Below the pieces are notes generated by a model that saw only the letters and a program-made list of their open reading frames with translations, ran no database searches and was not told where the DNA came from. The position numbers and the translations under genes were made by a program. A stretch of DNA of 64,000 nucleotides from positions 124,001-188,000 of the forward strand of contig NZ_CP133217.1 of assembly GCF_030930995.1 (NCBI RefSeq), written 5' to 3'. Below, in pieces: positions 20,614 to 30,391 of this stretch (positions are counted from its first letter, which is position 1; every line of letters starts with the position of its first letter). This DNA is from Thiothrix subterranea (GTDB taxonomy: Bacteria; Pseudomonadota; Gammaproteobacteria; Thiotrichales; Thiotrichaceae).

Positions 20614-21402
20614 TTACGCGCCACGTTGGGGCATGAGTTGCACCAATAAGAACAAAATACTCGCGGACACCACAATACTAGGGCCCGTCGGCGTATCCCA
20701 TTGCAAGGAAAGCCCCACACCTGCCAGCAATGCCAGCACGCCAACCATTACCGCAAACACCGCCATTTGTTCCGGGGTACGTGCAAAACGCCGCGCCGTT
20801 GCCGCCGGAATTATCAGCAACGCCGTCAACAGCAGCACGCCAACGACTTTCATTGCCACCGCCACCATTAACGCAATCAACAGCATGTAAGCTGCACTGA
20901 TCCACCCAACCTTCACGCCTTCCACTTGCGCCAATTCCGCATGAACACTCAGCGATAACAGCGGACGCCAAATCCACACCATTACCCCGACGACGACCAA
21001 GGCCAAGCTCCAAGTCAACACAATATCCGCGTGTGTTACGGCGAGAATATCACCAAACAGGTAGGCCATCAGATCAACCCTGACATTTGGCAGGAATGTC
21101 AACGCCACCGTCCCCAACGCCAAGGCACTGTGCCCAATAATACTCAGCAAGGTATCACTGCCCAGTGCGGGATTATGTTGCACATACAACATCAGCAACG
21201 CCACGACCACACACACCGCAATCACCCACAGATTCAAGCTCATGCCGGTCATCAAGCCCAATGCCACGCCCAATAACGCCGAATGCGACAGGGTATCCCC
21301 AAAATACGCCATGCGCCGCCACAACAGGAATACGCCCAACAAGCCACTCATCAACACCACCGCCAAACCTGCCAGCAGCGCTCGCGCAATAAAATCATCC
21401 AT
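20614..21402 (-). CDS. znuB: Zinc ABC transporter permease ZnuB
   Basis: The membrane permease of the high-affinity zinc importer ZnuABC (ABC-3 family). From the ATG at 21402 (MDDFIARALLAG) it has 262 residues with eight or so hydrophobic segments and the conserved GDTLSHSALLGVALG and AYMLLIALMVAVAMKVVG stretches. The longer reading from 21468 runs through znuC and is rejected. The start overlaps the end of znuC by 8 bp, so the two are translationally coupled. Confidence 0.95.
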   Translation of the reverse strand: MDDFIARALLAGLAVVLMSGLLGVFLLWRRMAYFGDTLSHSALLGVALGLMTGMSLNLWVIAVCVVVALLMLYVQHNPALGSDTLLSIIGHSALALGTVALTFLPNVRVDLMAYLFGDILAVTHADIVLTWSLALVVVGVMVWIWRPLLSLSVHAELAQVEGVKVGWISAAYMLLIALMVAVAMKVVGVLLLTALLIIPAATARRFARTPEQMAVFAVMVGVLALLAGVGLSLQWDTPTGPSIVVSASILFLLVQLMPQRGA

Positions 21403-22177
21403 GTTTAGTTTCCTGCTTGTCGGCTGGCAACGGCACAATGCACCCGTGCATATCGTGCTGATGGTCATGGTGGTGGGTATAAACCGCCAAGCCCGCCGGA
21501 CGTAAATCGCCGAACAGACGCAAATATTCCGGGTGGCGCGACACTGCTTCCGGCTGCCCCGAACAGCAAATATGCTGATTCAAGCACAACACCTGATCGG
21601 TTGCCGCCATCACCAAATGCAAATCGTGCGACACCATCAGCACCCCGTAACCGTGTACCAGTTTCAAGCGGTTAATAAGCTGGTACAAATCATTCAATCC
21701 GGTAACGTCGACCCCCTGCCCCGGCTCATCCAGCACCAGCAATTGCGGTTTATTTAACAATGCCCGCGCCAGCAACACGCGCTGCAATTCCCCACCGGAA
21801 AGCGATTGCACCGCTTGCGGTAGTAAATCCCCGACACCGACTTCAACAGCACTTTCGCGCACCGCAGCGGCATTATGCCGAGGCAAATTCAAACCAATGA
21901 AACGCTCCACCGTCAGCGGCAACAAACGATCCAGGTGGAATTTTTGCGGCACATAACCCACCCGCAACCCCGGCATCCGCCACACCGTGCCGCGATCCGC
22001 CTGTTGCAGCCCCAGCAAAATTTTCAGCACCGTGGATTTCCCCGCCCCATTGGGGCCAATCAAGGTCAGCACACTTTCCGGGTACACTTCGAGGCTCACA
22101 TCGTGCAAAATCACCCGTTGCCCGATGTTCAAGCCGATGTGCGATAACGTTGCCAATACAGTTTGTGTGGTGGACAT
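21395..22177 (-). CDS. znuC: Zinc ABC transporter ATP-binding protein ZnuC
   Basis: The ATPase of the zinc importer. In 260 residues: Walker A GPNGAGKS at 41-48, ABC signature LSGGELQRVLLARAL, Walker B LLVLDEPGQGVD, and the switch His in MVSHDLH. The C-terminus has a HHHDHQHDMHG stretch that may sense or bind zinc, as in other ZnuC proteins. It is read divergently from znuA, with only 30 bp between the two start codons. Confidence 0.95.
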   Translation of the reverse strand: MSTTQTVLATLSHIGLNIGQRVILHDVSLEVYPESVLTLIGPNGAGKSTVLKILLGLQQADRGTVWRMPGLRVGYVPQKFHLDRLLPLTVERFIGLNLPRHNAAAVRESAVEVGVGDLLPQAVQSLSGGELQRVLLARALLNKPQLLVLDEPGQGVDVTGLNDLYQLINRLKLVHGYGVLMVSHDLHLVMAATDQVLCLNQHICCSGQPEAVSRHPEYLRLFGDLRPAGLAVYTHHHDHQHDMHGCIVPLPADKQETKHG

Positions 22178-22207
22178 GTCTGCCTAACGTCTATAAAGAG
22201 TGAAAAA

Positions 22208-23137
22208 ATGTTGCGTATTCTAACGATTTTCCTGCTGTTATGCTTACCCGTTTTGCAGTCCTGCCAATCAGAGCCGCCCGCCAAACCCGTGATTGTCAGC
22301 ACCATTAAGCCGATTCACGCGCTGGTGTACGCGATTGCAGGCGGCGAAAACAGCCCGCTGGACATCCGCCAACTGTTGCCTGATGGCGCATCCCCGCACC
22401 ATTACGCCCTCAAACCGTCGGAAATGCGCACTTTGGAAACGGCGCGTGTGGTATTCCGCATCGGCAGTGGCTTAGAAACGTTTCTCGACAAACCCTTAGC
22501 CACCGCGATCTCCACCAGAGAGGTGATTACCCTTGCTGATATTCAGGGCATTCAAGCCCTCGGCGCACGCCAGCAACACGGTGATGAGCACGCCGGACAC
22601 TCGGCACACAGCGCCGATTCGCACTTGTGGTTAAACCCGGTGAATGCGATTGCCATGAGTCGGGAAATTGCCCGCGCCTTGAGTGCCGTCGATAGCGCCC
22701 ACCAAGCTGAATACCTTGCCAATGCGCAACAACTGATTGCCGAAATTGAAGCCACCGATGCGCGTATCCGCCAACAACTCACCCCGTTAAGCCAGCAACC
22801 TTACATGAGCTTTCACGATGCATGGCAACACTTTGATACCCATTACGGCTTGAATTTTGCAGGCGCAGTGACGCTGGATGTTTCCCGCTTGCCGGGCGCA
22901 CGCCATGTACAGGATATTCGTAAAATTATTGAGGAAAAGCAGGCGGTGTGCTTATTTCAAGAGCCGCAATTCTCACCCGCCATGGTGAAAACCTTGGTGG
23001 AAGGCAGCCCCATCCGCATTGGCGAACTCGACCCCTTGGGAATGGAATTACCGCTGGATAAAGACACCTACCCGAAATTGCTGCAAGCCGCAGCGGACAG
23101 TTTTCAGCAATGCCTCGGTGGACAAGTGGCTCAGTAA
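22208..23137 (+). CDS. znuA: Zinc ABC transporter substrate-binding protein ZnuA
   Basis: The periplasmic zinc-binding protein (cluster A-I). The ATG at 22208 gives 309 residues with an N-terminal export signal; a Cys in VLQSC is a possible lipobox. The family's metal ligands are visible: His in SPHHYALKPS, His in SHLWLNP, His in SFHDAWQHF, and a C-terminal acidic residue in GELDPLG. Between the first two is a short histidine-rich loop (HGDEHAGHSAHSADSH) that is typical of ZnuA. It is divergent from znuC and convergent with the following FecR-like gene, whose stop it overlaps by 7 bp. A Zur operator is expected in the 30-bp gap but no clear dyad is visible. Confidence 0.95.
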   Translation: MLRILTIFLLLCLPVLQSCQSEPPAKPVIVSTIKPIHALVYAIAGGENSPLDIRQLLPDGASPHHYALKPSEMRTLETARVVFRIGSGLETFLDKPLATAISTREVITLADIQGIQALGARQQHGDEHAGHSAHSADSHLWLNPVNAIAMSREIARALSAVDSAHQAEYLANAQQLIAEIEATDARIRQQLTPLSQQPYMSFHDAWQHFDTHYGLNFAGAVTLDVSRLPGARHVQDIRKIIEEKQAVCLFQEPQFSPAMVKTLVEGSPIRIGELDPLGMELPLDKDTYPKLLQAAADSFQQCLGGQVAQ

Positions 23138-23478
23138 ATACCCAAATCCAGCAAGGGGTTAGCTTCGCGACGACTTTCGCGCAATGCGCCGCCAATGTAT
23201 TCGTAACGCTGCCCAGTGGGAGAGCTGTAGGTTTGCTGTTGGTAAAGGCTGACTCGGAAGGCACAACCCCCGCGTAACATCACAATATTGCGGTCGTGCA
23301 TTTTGAGTTGTGCATTCGCGCCACGTACCGTGTGTACCATATCATCCGCAAACACCGGGTCGCCACGCTTGAGAATGCGCGATTCGCCGCTGCCGCTATG
23401 CCGTGCCGTCACCTTACCGCGCTTGGACAATACAACACCGACTTCGTGGTGCTCGGTGGTGCTATTGGGTGCTGGCAT
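23131..23478 (-). CDS. FecR-domain-like hypothetical protein
   Basis: A 115-residue protein without signal peptide or membrane segment. The central pattern (GVVLSKRGKVTAR, ILKRGDPVFADDMVHT, AQLKMHDRNIVMLRGG) looks like the FecR-type beta domain, in which a GxV..xG segment is followed by L.xGD.V..gD.V.T and A.L...D...i.L. Here it occurs without the anti-sigma or LysM parts usually attached. The function is unknown. It converges on znuA and overlaps it by 7 bp. Confidence 0.55.
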   Translation of the reverse strand: MPAPNSTTEHHEVGVVLSKRGKVTARHSGSGESRILKRGDPVFADDMVHTVRGANAQLKMHDRNIVMLRGGCAFRVSLYQQQTYSSPTGQRYEYIGGALRESRREANPLLDLGIY

Positions 23479-23590
23479 AGACTACTCCGTCTGACGTTAA
23501 TTGAAGGGGCTCACGGCTATTTCGTCCTTAAGAATAGCCTAGCCTGCGTGCCAAACGGTTTTTTTTCCGCTTAAAAAAGCTGAAGTGCAA

Positions 23591-23624
23591 AAAAAATCCG
23601 CCAAACGGTAGTGGCGGATTTTTT
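23591..23624. terminator. Intrinsic terminator downstream of lysA
   Basis: Perfect 12-bp inverted repeat AAAAAATCCGCC / GGCGGATTTTTT with a 10-nt loop, ending in T or A tracts on both strands. It lies 13 bp past the lysA stop and can also stop transcription coming from the left. Confidence 0.88.
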
Positions 23625-23636
23625 CAAATATAAGCG

Positions 23637-24887
23637 TTACGGCAACACCTGTTCACCACGTAACAAATCATCCAAGGTTTCGCGGGTACGCACCACGTGC
23701 ACCGCGTCACCATCCACCATAATTTCAGCCACACGCGGACGGGTGTTGTAGTTGGATGCCATCGTAAAACCATAAGCCCCCGCCGAACGCACTGCCAGCA
23801 AATCCCCCGGCTGAATGTTCAAATCACGCTCTTTACCCAAAAAGTCACCCGTCTCGCACACCGGCCCCACCACATCGTAAGTCGTGGTTTCACCCGCTGG
23901 GCGCGGCATAACCGGAATGATTTCCTGCCAAGCGCTGTATAAAGCGGGGCGGATCAGGTCGTTCATCGCCGCATCCACGATGGCGAAATTTTTGTATTCC
24001 GACAGCTTCAGGAATTCGACTTCTGTGACCAAAATACCTGCATTCGCCGCAATTGCCCTGCCCGGCTCGACGAAAATTTCGTACTGACGCAAACGTTCGT
24101 CGGTAAATAATTGCGCCATGTAGTCGGCGGGCGACGGCGCGGCCTGCCCTTCCTGATAACGCACGCCCAAACCGCCGCCGATGTCGAGGTGGTGAATAGT
24201 AATGCCTTGCGCTTGCAAACGTTCCGCCAAAGCCAGCAAGCGTTGCAGCGCATCCATGAACGGCGTGAGCGTCAGCAATTGCGAACCGATGTGGCAGTCG
24301 ATGCCGACCACCTTCAGGTGAGGCATGGCGGCGGCTTTTAAATACACCGCTTCGGCGCGACCGATTTCGATCCCGAACTTGTTTTCTTTCAAGCCGGTGG
24401 AAATGTAGGGGTGGGTTTGCGCATCCACATCCGGGTTGACGCGCAAGGAGATTGACGCCACTTTGCCCATTTCACCCGCTACCGCGTTGATGCGGTCGAG
24501 TTCGGCTTCGGATTCGATATTGAAGCAACAGATGCCGACTTCCAACGCCCGGCGGATTTCGGCGGCTTTTTTGCCAAGACCGGAAAACACCACTTTGCTG
24601 GGGTCGCCGCCTGCGCGTAATACCCGCTCCAATTCGCCACCGGATACGATGTCGAAACCTGACCCTAAGCGGGCAAACAGGTTGAGGATGGCGAGGTTGG
24701 AATTGGCTTTGACCGCGTAGCACACAAGGTGTGGCTGTGCGCCGAAGGCATCGTTGAAGGCGTGCCAATGGCGTTCCAGCGTGGCGCGGGAATAGACGTA
24801 GCACGGCGTGCCGTGGGCGCGGGCAATGTCAGTGACGGCGACATTTTCGGCGTGGAGTTGCCCGTTGCGGTATTCAAAATGATCCAT
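23637..24887 (-). CDS. lysA: Diaminopimelate decarboxylase
   Basis: Converts meso-diaminopimelate to L-lysine, the last step of lysine synthesis. The 416-residue PLP enzyme of fold type III has the cofactor lysine at Lys60 in CYAVKANSN, the HIGSQL and DIGGGLGV motifs, EPGRAI for phosphate binding, and the C-terminal GPVCETGDFLG with the active-site Cys. The length is normal. It follows the small lipoprotein gene lptM by 12 bp, an order seen in many gammaproteobacteria, and ends at a strong terminator. Confidence 0.97.
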   Translation of the reverse strand: MDHFEYRNGQLHAENVAVTDIARAHGTPCYVYSRATLERHWHAFNDAFGAQPHLVCYAVKANSNLAILNLFARLGSGFDIVSGGELERVLRAGGDPSKVVFSGLGKKAAEIRRALEVGICCFNIESEAELDRINAVAGEMGKVASISLRVNPDVDAQTHPYISTGLKENKFGIEIGRAEAVYLKAAAMPHLKVVGIDCHIGSQLLTLTPFMDALQRLLALAERLQAQGITIHHLDIGGGLGVRYQEGQAAPSPADYMAQLFTDERLRQYEIFVEPGRAIAANAGILVTEVEFLKLSEYKNFAIVDAAMNDLIRPALYSAWQEIIPVMPRPAGETTTYDVVGPVCETGDFLGKERDLNIQPGDLLAVRSAGAYGFTMASNYNTRPRVAEIMVDGDAVHVVRTRETLDDLLRGEQVLP

Positions 24888-24899
24888 GTATTTAAGCCT

Positions 24900-25013
24900 T
24901 TATTTCGCCTGTTCTTGCTGAGGTTTTGCTTTATCTGGCAAGGTTAACGGGCCTTTGTTGCCACAGCCTGCCAGCAAGACCAGTACGATAGCGAATCCTA
25001 GGTATTTTTTCAT
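24900..25013 (-). CDS. lptM: LptM (YifL-like) small lipoprotein
   Basis: A 37-residue lipoprotein. Its sequence begins [20 protein letters not shown] and goes on with [13 protein letters not shown]. It shows the lipobox LAGC and, right after it, the GNKGPLxLP motif that defines LptM/YifL. In E. coli LptM helps oxidative maturation of the LptD outer-membrane translocon. The start overlaps the nadC stop (ATGA) and the gene precedes lysA, the common gammaproteobacterial neighbour. Confidence 0.9.
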   Translation of the reverse strand: MKKYLGFAIVLVLLAGCGNKGPLTLPDKAKPQQEQAK

Positions 25014-25840
25014 GCTGTAAATCTCATCGACAAATCCACCGCCCGCACATGCTTGGTAATTCCGCCAATCGACACGAAATCCACCCCCGTTTCGGCAATC
25101 GCCACCAACGTTTCCGGGCTAACGCCACCGGACGCTTCTAACGGAATCTTCCCCGCCGTCACGCGCACCGCTTCCCGCATATCCGCAAGGCTGTATTCAT
25201 CGAGCATAATGATGTCAGCGTGTGCAGCCGTCGCCTCGGCGAGTTCTTGCAAATTCTCAGTTTCCACCTCCACCAGAATACCGGGGTGTAACGCCCGCGC
25301 CTGCTGGATAGCCGCCGTGATCGACCCTGCCGCCATAATGTGGTTTTCCTTAATCAACACCCGATCATACAGACCCATGCGGTGATTCGTACCACCGCCG
25401 CACAATACCGCGTATTTCTGCGCGGTACGTAAACCGGGCAAGGTTTTGCGCGTATCCAAAATCCGGCAAGCCGTATGCGCCACCAAATCCACATACCGCC
25501 GCGTCGCCGTCGCCGTCGCCGACAAGGTTTGCAGGAAATTCAACGCTGCCCGTTCGCCACTCAAAATGGAACGCGCACTGCCCCGCAAGGTACACAGCAA
25601 GGCATTCGCTGCCACCCGCACACCATCCCGCTGCTGCCATTCAATCTGCACCGCTGGATCAAGCTGGCGAAACACTTCATCAAACCACGCCACGCCACAC
25701 AACACCGCGTCTTCGCGGGAAATCACCGTTGCACTGGCTTGTTTCTCCGCCGGAATCAGCCCAGCAGTCACATCACCCGTGCCAATGTCTTCCGCCAAAG
25801 CCCGCGCAACCGTTGCTGAAATATCGTTAGGTAATTGCAT
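25010..25840 (-). CDS. nadC: Nicotinate-nucleotide pyrophosphorylase (carboxylating)
   Basis: Quinolinate phosphoribosyltransferase of NAD synthesis: quinolinate plus PRPP gives nicotinate mononucleotide. The 276 residues hold the family motifs [18 protein letters not shown], the [17 protein letters not shown] block and the barrel end [10 protein letters not shown]. The stop overlaps the start of lptM by 4 bp, so nadC, lptM and lysA form one operon. Its start lies just beyond the terminator of sqr. Confidence 0.96.
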   Translation of the reverse strand: MQLPNDISATVARALAEDIGTGDVTAGLIPAEKQASATVISREDAVLCGVAWFDEVFRQLDPAVQIEWQQRDGVRVAANALLCTLRGSARSILSGERAALNFLQTLSATATATRRYVDLVAHTACRILDTRKTLPGLRTAQKYAVLCGGGTNHRMGLYDRVLIKENHIMAAGSITAAIQQARALHPGILVEVETENLQELAEATAAHADIIMLDEYSLADMREAVRVTAGKIPLEASGGVSPETLVAIAETGVDFVSIGGITKHVRAVDLSMRFTA

Positions 25841-25849
25841 CAGAACCTC

Positions 25850-25880
25850 AAATAAAAATGGGAGGCGCAGTGCCTCCCAT
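25850..25880 (-). terminator. Intrinsic terminator of sqr
   Basis: On the minus strand the stem ATGGGAGGC-ACTGC-GCCTCCCAT is followed by TTTTATTT. It lies between the sqr stop and the nadC start on the same strand, separating the two units; the nadC promoter must overlap it or lie inside sqr. Confidence 0.88.
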
Positions 25881-25910
25881 CAAGTGCCCCTGACTCCTCG
25901 TCAGATCCCG

Positions 25911-27194
<1,284 letters not shown>

Positions 27195-27317
27195 CTAACT
27201 AGTGAATGAGGGGATTAATTTAATTATTGAGATTAGTACTTGCCAGCATTTCCCAAAGCAACCAGAATGACACCACAAAACGTGGGCTAGGTCAATGTTA
27301 CCCTTACTTATCAAAAC

Positions 27318-27333
27318 ATTAGCCGAAACTAAT
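27318..27333. promoter_or_regulatory. Possible operator in the sqr-cca intergenic region
   Basis: Perfect dyad ATTAG-N6-CTAAT next to the AT-rich run TATACTATAAAAAATATATA in the 200-bp region between the divergent sqr and cca starts. It could be the binding site of a repressor acting on sqr or cca. This is shape alone; no regulator is encoded nearby. Confidence 0.25.
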
Positions 27334-27384
27334 ATACTATAAAAAATATATACTTCAGCCATCCTCACACGCCATAATTTGCTT

Positions 27385-28617
27385 ATGAATAAGATGACTA
27401 TTTATCTGGTTGGCGGCGCAGTCCGCGACCAATTATTGGGTTTACCCCTCAAAGATCGCGACTGGGTAGTGACGGGGGCAACACCTGCGGTAATGCTACA
27501 GCAAGGTTTCAAACCCGTGGGCAGCGATTTCCCGGTCTTTTTGCACCCGCAAACCAGCGAGGAATACGCGCTTGCCCGTACCGAACGCAAAACGGCAAAG
27601 GGTTATCACGGCTTTCAATTCCATGCAGCCACCGATGTTACCTTGGAACAAGATCTGGCGCGGCGTGACCTGACCATCAATGCAATGGCGCAAGATGCCA
27701 GCGGTAAGCTCATTGATCCTTACGGTGGGCAAGCGGATTTGCAGCAGCGTTTATTGCGCCACGTATCCGCCGCCTTTAGCGAAGACCCCGTGCGCATTTT
27801 GCGGGTAGCACGGTTTGCGGCACGGTTCGCCTCGTTGGGTTTTCAAGTTGCCAGCGACACCCAACACCTGATGCAACAGATGGTCGCGGCGGGCGAAGTC
27901 GATGCCTTAGTGCCGGAGCGCGTCTGGCAAGAAACCCTCAAAGCGCTATCTGAACCCAGCCCCGCTCGCTTTTTCGAGGTATTGCGCGATTGTGGCGCAT
28001 TGGCGGTGTTATTCCCCGAAGTGGAGCGCCTGTTTGGGGTGCCGCAACCCGCGCAATACCACCCGGAGATTGATTGCGGCATTCACACCCTGCTGGTGTT
28101 GCAACAAGCGGTAAAACTGAGCGCTGACCCCGAAGTGCGCTTTGCCGCCTTGACTCACGATTTGGGTAAAGGGCTGACACCGGCAGAAATACTGCCCAGC
28201 CATCACGGGCATGAACGCCTGAGCCGCGAATTGACGACACAGTTATGCGAACGCTTAAAAATCCCCAATCGGTTTCGCGAATTGGCGGAACACGTCGCCG
28301 AACAGCACGGTCGCATCCATAAGGCACTGGAATTGCAACCCAAAACCGTGTTGAACGTGCTGGAAGTCACCGATGCATTCCGCAAGCCCGAACGGTTTGA
28401 GCAATTATTGCTGGCGTGTGAAGCAGATGCCAAAGGGCGCACGGGCTTTGAAAACCGCCCTTACCCGCAAGCGAACTATTTTCGGGAAGCGTTACGGGTG
28501 TGTCAGCAAGTGGATGTGCAAACGGTTATCCAAGCCGGTTTCCAAGGGGTGCAGATTAAAGAGGAGTTGCACCGACGGCGCATCGAAGTTATTAAGCAAA
28601 TCCGCAAGGAATCTTGA
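27385..28617 (+). CDS. cca: CCA-adding tRNA nucleotidyltransferase with HD domain
   Basis: Adds or repairs the 3'-CCA end of tRNAs; the gammaproteobacterial form also has HD-domain phosphatase and phosphodiesterase activity. Visible motifs are [13 protein letters not shown] at the N-terminus, the [10 protein letters not shown] motif C/D region, [16 protein letters not shown] and the HD motif in [11 protein letters not shown]. The length (410 residues) matches the E. coli enzyme. Start choice is open: ATG at 27385, ATG at 27394 (which aligns with the E. coli start) or TTG at 27379; none has a strong ribosome site. Confidence 0.95.
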   Translation: MNKMTIYLVGGAVRDQLLGLPLKDRDWVVTGATPAVMLQQGFKPVGSDFPVFLHPQTSEEYALARTERKTAKGYHGFQFHAATDVTLEQDLARRDLTINAMAQDASGKLIDPYGGQADLQQRLLRHVSAAFSEDPVRILRVARFAARFASLGFQVASDTQHLMQQMVAAGEVDALVPERVWQETLKALSEPSPARFFEVLRDCGALAVLFPEVERLFGVPQPAQYHPEIDCGIHTLLVLQQAVKLSADPEVRFAALTHDLGKGLTPAEILPSHHGHERLSRELTTQLCERLKIPNRFRELAEHVAEQHGRIHKALELQPKTVLNVLEVTDAFRKPERFEQLLLACEADAKGRTGFENRPYPQANYFREALRVCQQVDVQTVIQAGFQGVQIKEELHRRRIEVIKQIRKES

Positions 28618-28682
28618 TATTCGCCCGCAGTAGCCGCATATTGGTGATAGCTTATGATTATGAAAAATAGTGAGGAATTGTC

Positions 28683-29006
28683 ATGATGGAAGAAAGAACC
28701 GCGTCATTCGGCATTGGTCAGGTGATCCATCACCGCCTGTTTAACTATCGTGGCGTCATTTTCGACGTTGACCCCGATTTCAAAGGCACGGAAGAATGGT
28801 TTCAGAAAAACGTGGAAGCCGGTAGCCCGACCAAAGAAGAGCCTTGGTATCACGTCTTGATTGATCAAGATGGGCGCGTCGCTTACGTTGCCGAACGCAA
28901 TCTGGAAGCCGAGGAAACGGTCGAGCCAGTCGAACACCCCTTGCTGGAAAACTTTTTCACCGGTTTTGCTGGCGACCATTATCAGGCACGGCAGACGCTG
29001 AATTGA
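28683..29006 (+). CDS. hspQ: Heat shock protein HspQ
   Basis: HspQ (YccV) is a small protein that acts as a specificity factor for the Lon protease and binds hemimethylated DNA in E. coli. The 107 residues include the family signatures FGIGQVIHHRLFNYRGVIFD, PWYHVLID and YVAERNLE. GAGGA lies nine bases before the first ATG. The gene is followed by a TauE/SafE-like gene whose start overlaps the stop (TGATG). Confidence 0.93.
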   Translation: MMEERTASFGIGQVIHHRLFNYRGVIFDVDPDFKGTEEWFQKNVEAGSPTKEEPWYHVLIDQDGRVAYVAERNLEAEETVEPVEHPLLENFFTGFAGDHYQARQTLN

Positions 29007-29698
29007 TGGCATGGGATTGGTTAAACCATTCCAGTTACTTGGCGGCTTTTCTGGTCGGGTTGTTGGGCGGTGTGCATTGCCTTGGCATGTGTGGCGGCAT
29101 TGTCAGCGCCTTGACATTTAGTTTACCCGCTGCACAACGCAATCATCCTGCTACCCTATTCCCCATCTTGCTGGCGTACAACACGGGGCGTATCGGCGGG
29201 TATACGCTTGCGGGGGCATTGGCTGGCGGTATAGGCGCGGCATTCCTGTCATTGGGCGGGTTGGACAGTGTGCGGCACGGTCTGCAAGTGTTCGCCGCCT
29301 TATTTACCATCGCGCTGGGGCTGTATTTGGCGGGTATCTGGGCAGGTGTGGCGCAAGTGGAAAACGCGGGGCGCACCTTATGGCGGCACATTGAACCGTT
29401 GGGGCGGCGTTTCATGCCAGTGAATTCCCCTGCGAAAGCGTTGCCACTGGGGTTTGTGTGGGGCTGGTTGCCGTGCGGCTTGGTGTACAGCGTGCTGATT
29501 TGGACGTTATCGGCGGGCAGTGTCGCAAAGGGTGCGTTGCTAATGCTGGCGTTTGGGTTGGGGACCTTGCCGAACCTGTTGCTGATGGGCGCGGCGGCGG
29601 CGAAGCTTGCAAAATTTACCCGCAATCAAACCGTGAAACGGGTCGCCGGTTTGCTGGTAGTGGGGCTGGGATTGTTGTTGTTATGGCAAGCGTTTTAA
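29006..29698 (+). CDS. TauE/SafE (DsbD-like) membrane protein
   Basis: A 230-residue protein with about six membrane segments of the TauE/SafE or UreH-like transmembrane family. Two conserved patches are likely metal or thiol sites: HCLGMCGGI near residue 30 and GWLPCGLVYS near residue 155. Relatives with these motifs are often linked to copper handling for cbb3 oxidase maturation or to heavy-metal export. It starts within the hspQ stop codon and its stop overlaps that of the convergent ScsD-like gene by 4 bp. Confidence 0.8.
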   Translation: MAWDWLNHSSYLAAFLVGLLGGVHCLGMCGGIVSALTFSLPAAQRNHPATLFPILLAYNTGRIGGYTLAGALAGGIGAAFLSLGGLDSVRHGLQVFAALFTIALGLYLAGIWAGVAQVENAGRTLWRHIEPLGRRFMPVNSPAKALPLGFVWGWLPCGLVYSVLIWTLSAGSVAKGALLMLAFGLGTLPNLLLMGAAAAKLAKFTRNQTVKRVAGLLVVGLGLLLLWQAF

Positions 29699-30234
29699 AC
29701 CAACCAGTCTGCCATCCACAGACGTAGGCGCAACCCCCAGCCGGAGGTTAGCCCGACTTCACGAAAACGAATGATGCCTTCTTCATCTAGCACGTAACTG
29801 GTAGGCACGCCTTTGATGCCGTATTGCCCCGATAATGAGCCATCTTCATCCACGATCGTGACCCACTCGGTGATTTTTTCGCGTTCCATGTAACGCTGCA
29901 CTTCCTCAGCGCCGCCCGATTGAAACGCAATCGTGATCACTTTCCAGTCTTTGGCAATGCCGCTAATACTGCCTTGTTCCAATTCGCACATCGGACACCA
30001 ACTTGCCCAAAAGTGCAGCAATACGGGCTTACCACGGTAATTATCAAGGTGGATGACGTCACCATTCAAGGCAGTACGCTCAAAATCCGGGGCTTCGCCG
30101 TCGAGCATTCCCTGTTGTTGCCAAGTGCGTATCCCGAAAATAATAGTGAGGATAATCAGGGCTTCTAGCAACCAGCGTGGCCAACGGCGTTTTTTAGGTG
30201 GCTGGTCATTATGCTCTGAAGTGTTTGCTGTCAT
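29695..30234 (-). CDS. Membrane-anchored thioredoxin-fold protein (ScsD/TlpA-like)
   Basis: A 179-residue protein with one N-terminal membrane anchor (about residues 21-37) and a periplasmic thioredoxin-like domain. The active site is WC80PMC83, and the cis-proline loop GVPTSYVLDE follows. The pattern fits the ScsD or 'protein disulfide oxidoreductase' branch of the TlpA family. The ATG at 30234 is preferred over the earlier in-frame start at 30297. It is convergent with the TauE/SafE-like gene, which also bears conserved cysteines, but whether the two work together is not known. Confidence 0.85.
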   Translation of the reverse strand: MTANTSEHNDQPPKKRRWPRWLLEALIILTIIFGIRTWQQQGMLDGEAPDFERTALNGDVIHLDNYRGKPVLLHFWASWCPMCELEQGSISGIAKDWKVITIAFQSGGAEEVQRYMEREKITEWVTIVDEDGSLSGQYGIKGVPTSYVLDEEGIIRFREVGLTSGWGLRLRLWMADWLV

Positions 30235-30354
30235 TGTTTTCCGTGTTGGTTGATTGAATGCGGCGATTGTAGCACAGCCTAGCTGAACGCCTTGCAAATC
30301 CCACTAAAATGCTTAGGAAATCGGGTAGCCGGAGGTTTCTAACCCCCAGCCCCC

Positions 30355-30390
30355 ACACCACCCTGCGTGCGGCTCCGCACAGGGCGGTTC
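30355..30390 (-). ncRNA. Group II intron domain V
   Basis: The minus-strand sequence starting GAACCGCCCTGTGCGG folds into the short catalytic hairpin: lower stem CCGCCCTG/CAGGGTGG, a two-base CG bulge, an upper stem TGCG/CGCA and a four-base loop. Position 3' of the maturase and 5' of the domain VI hairpin is as expected. Confidence 0.7.
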
Positions 30391-30391
30391 A

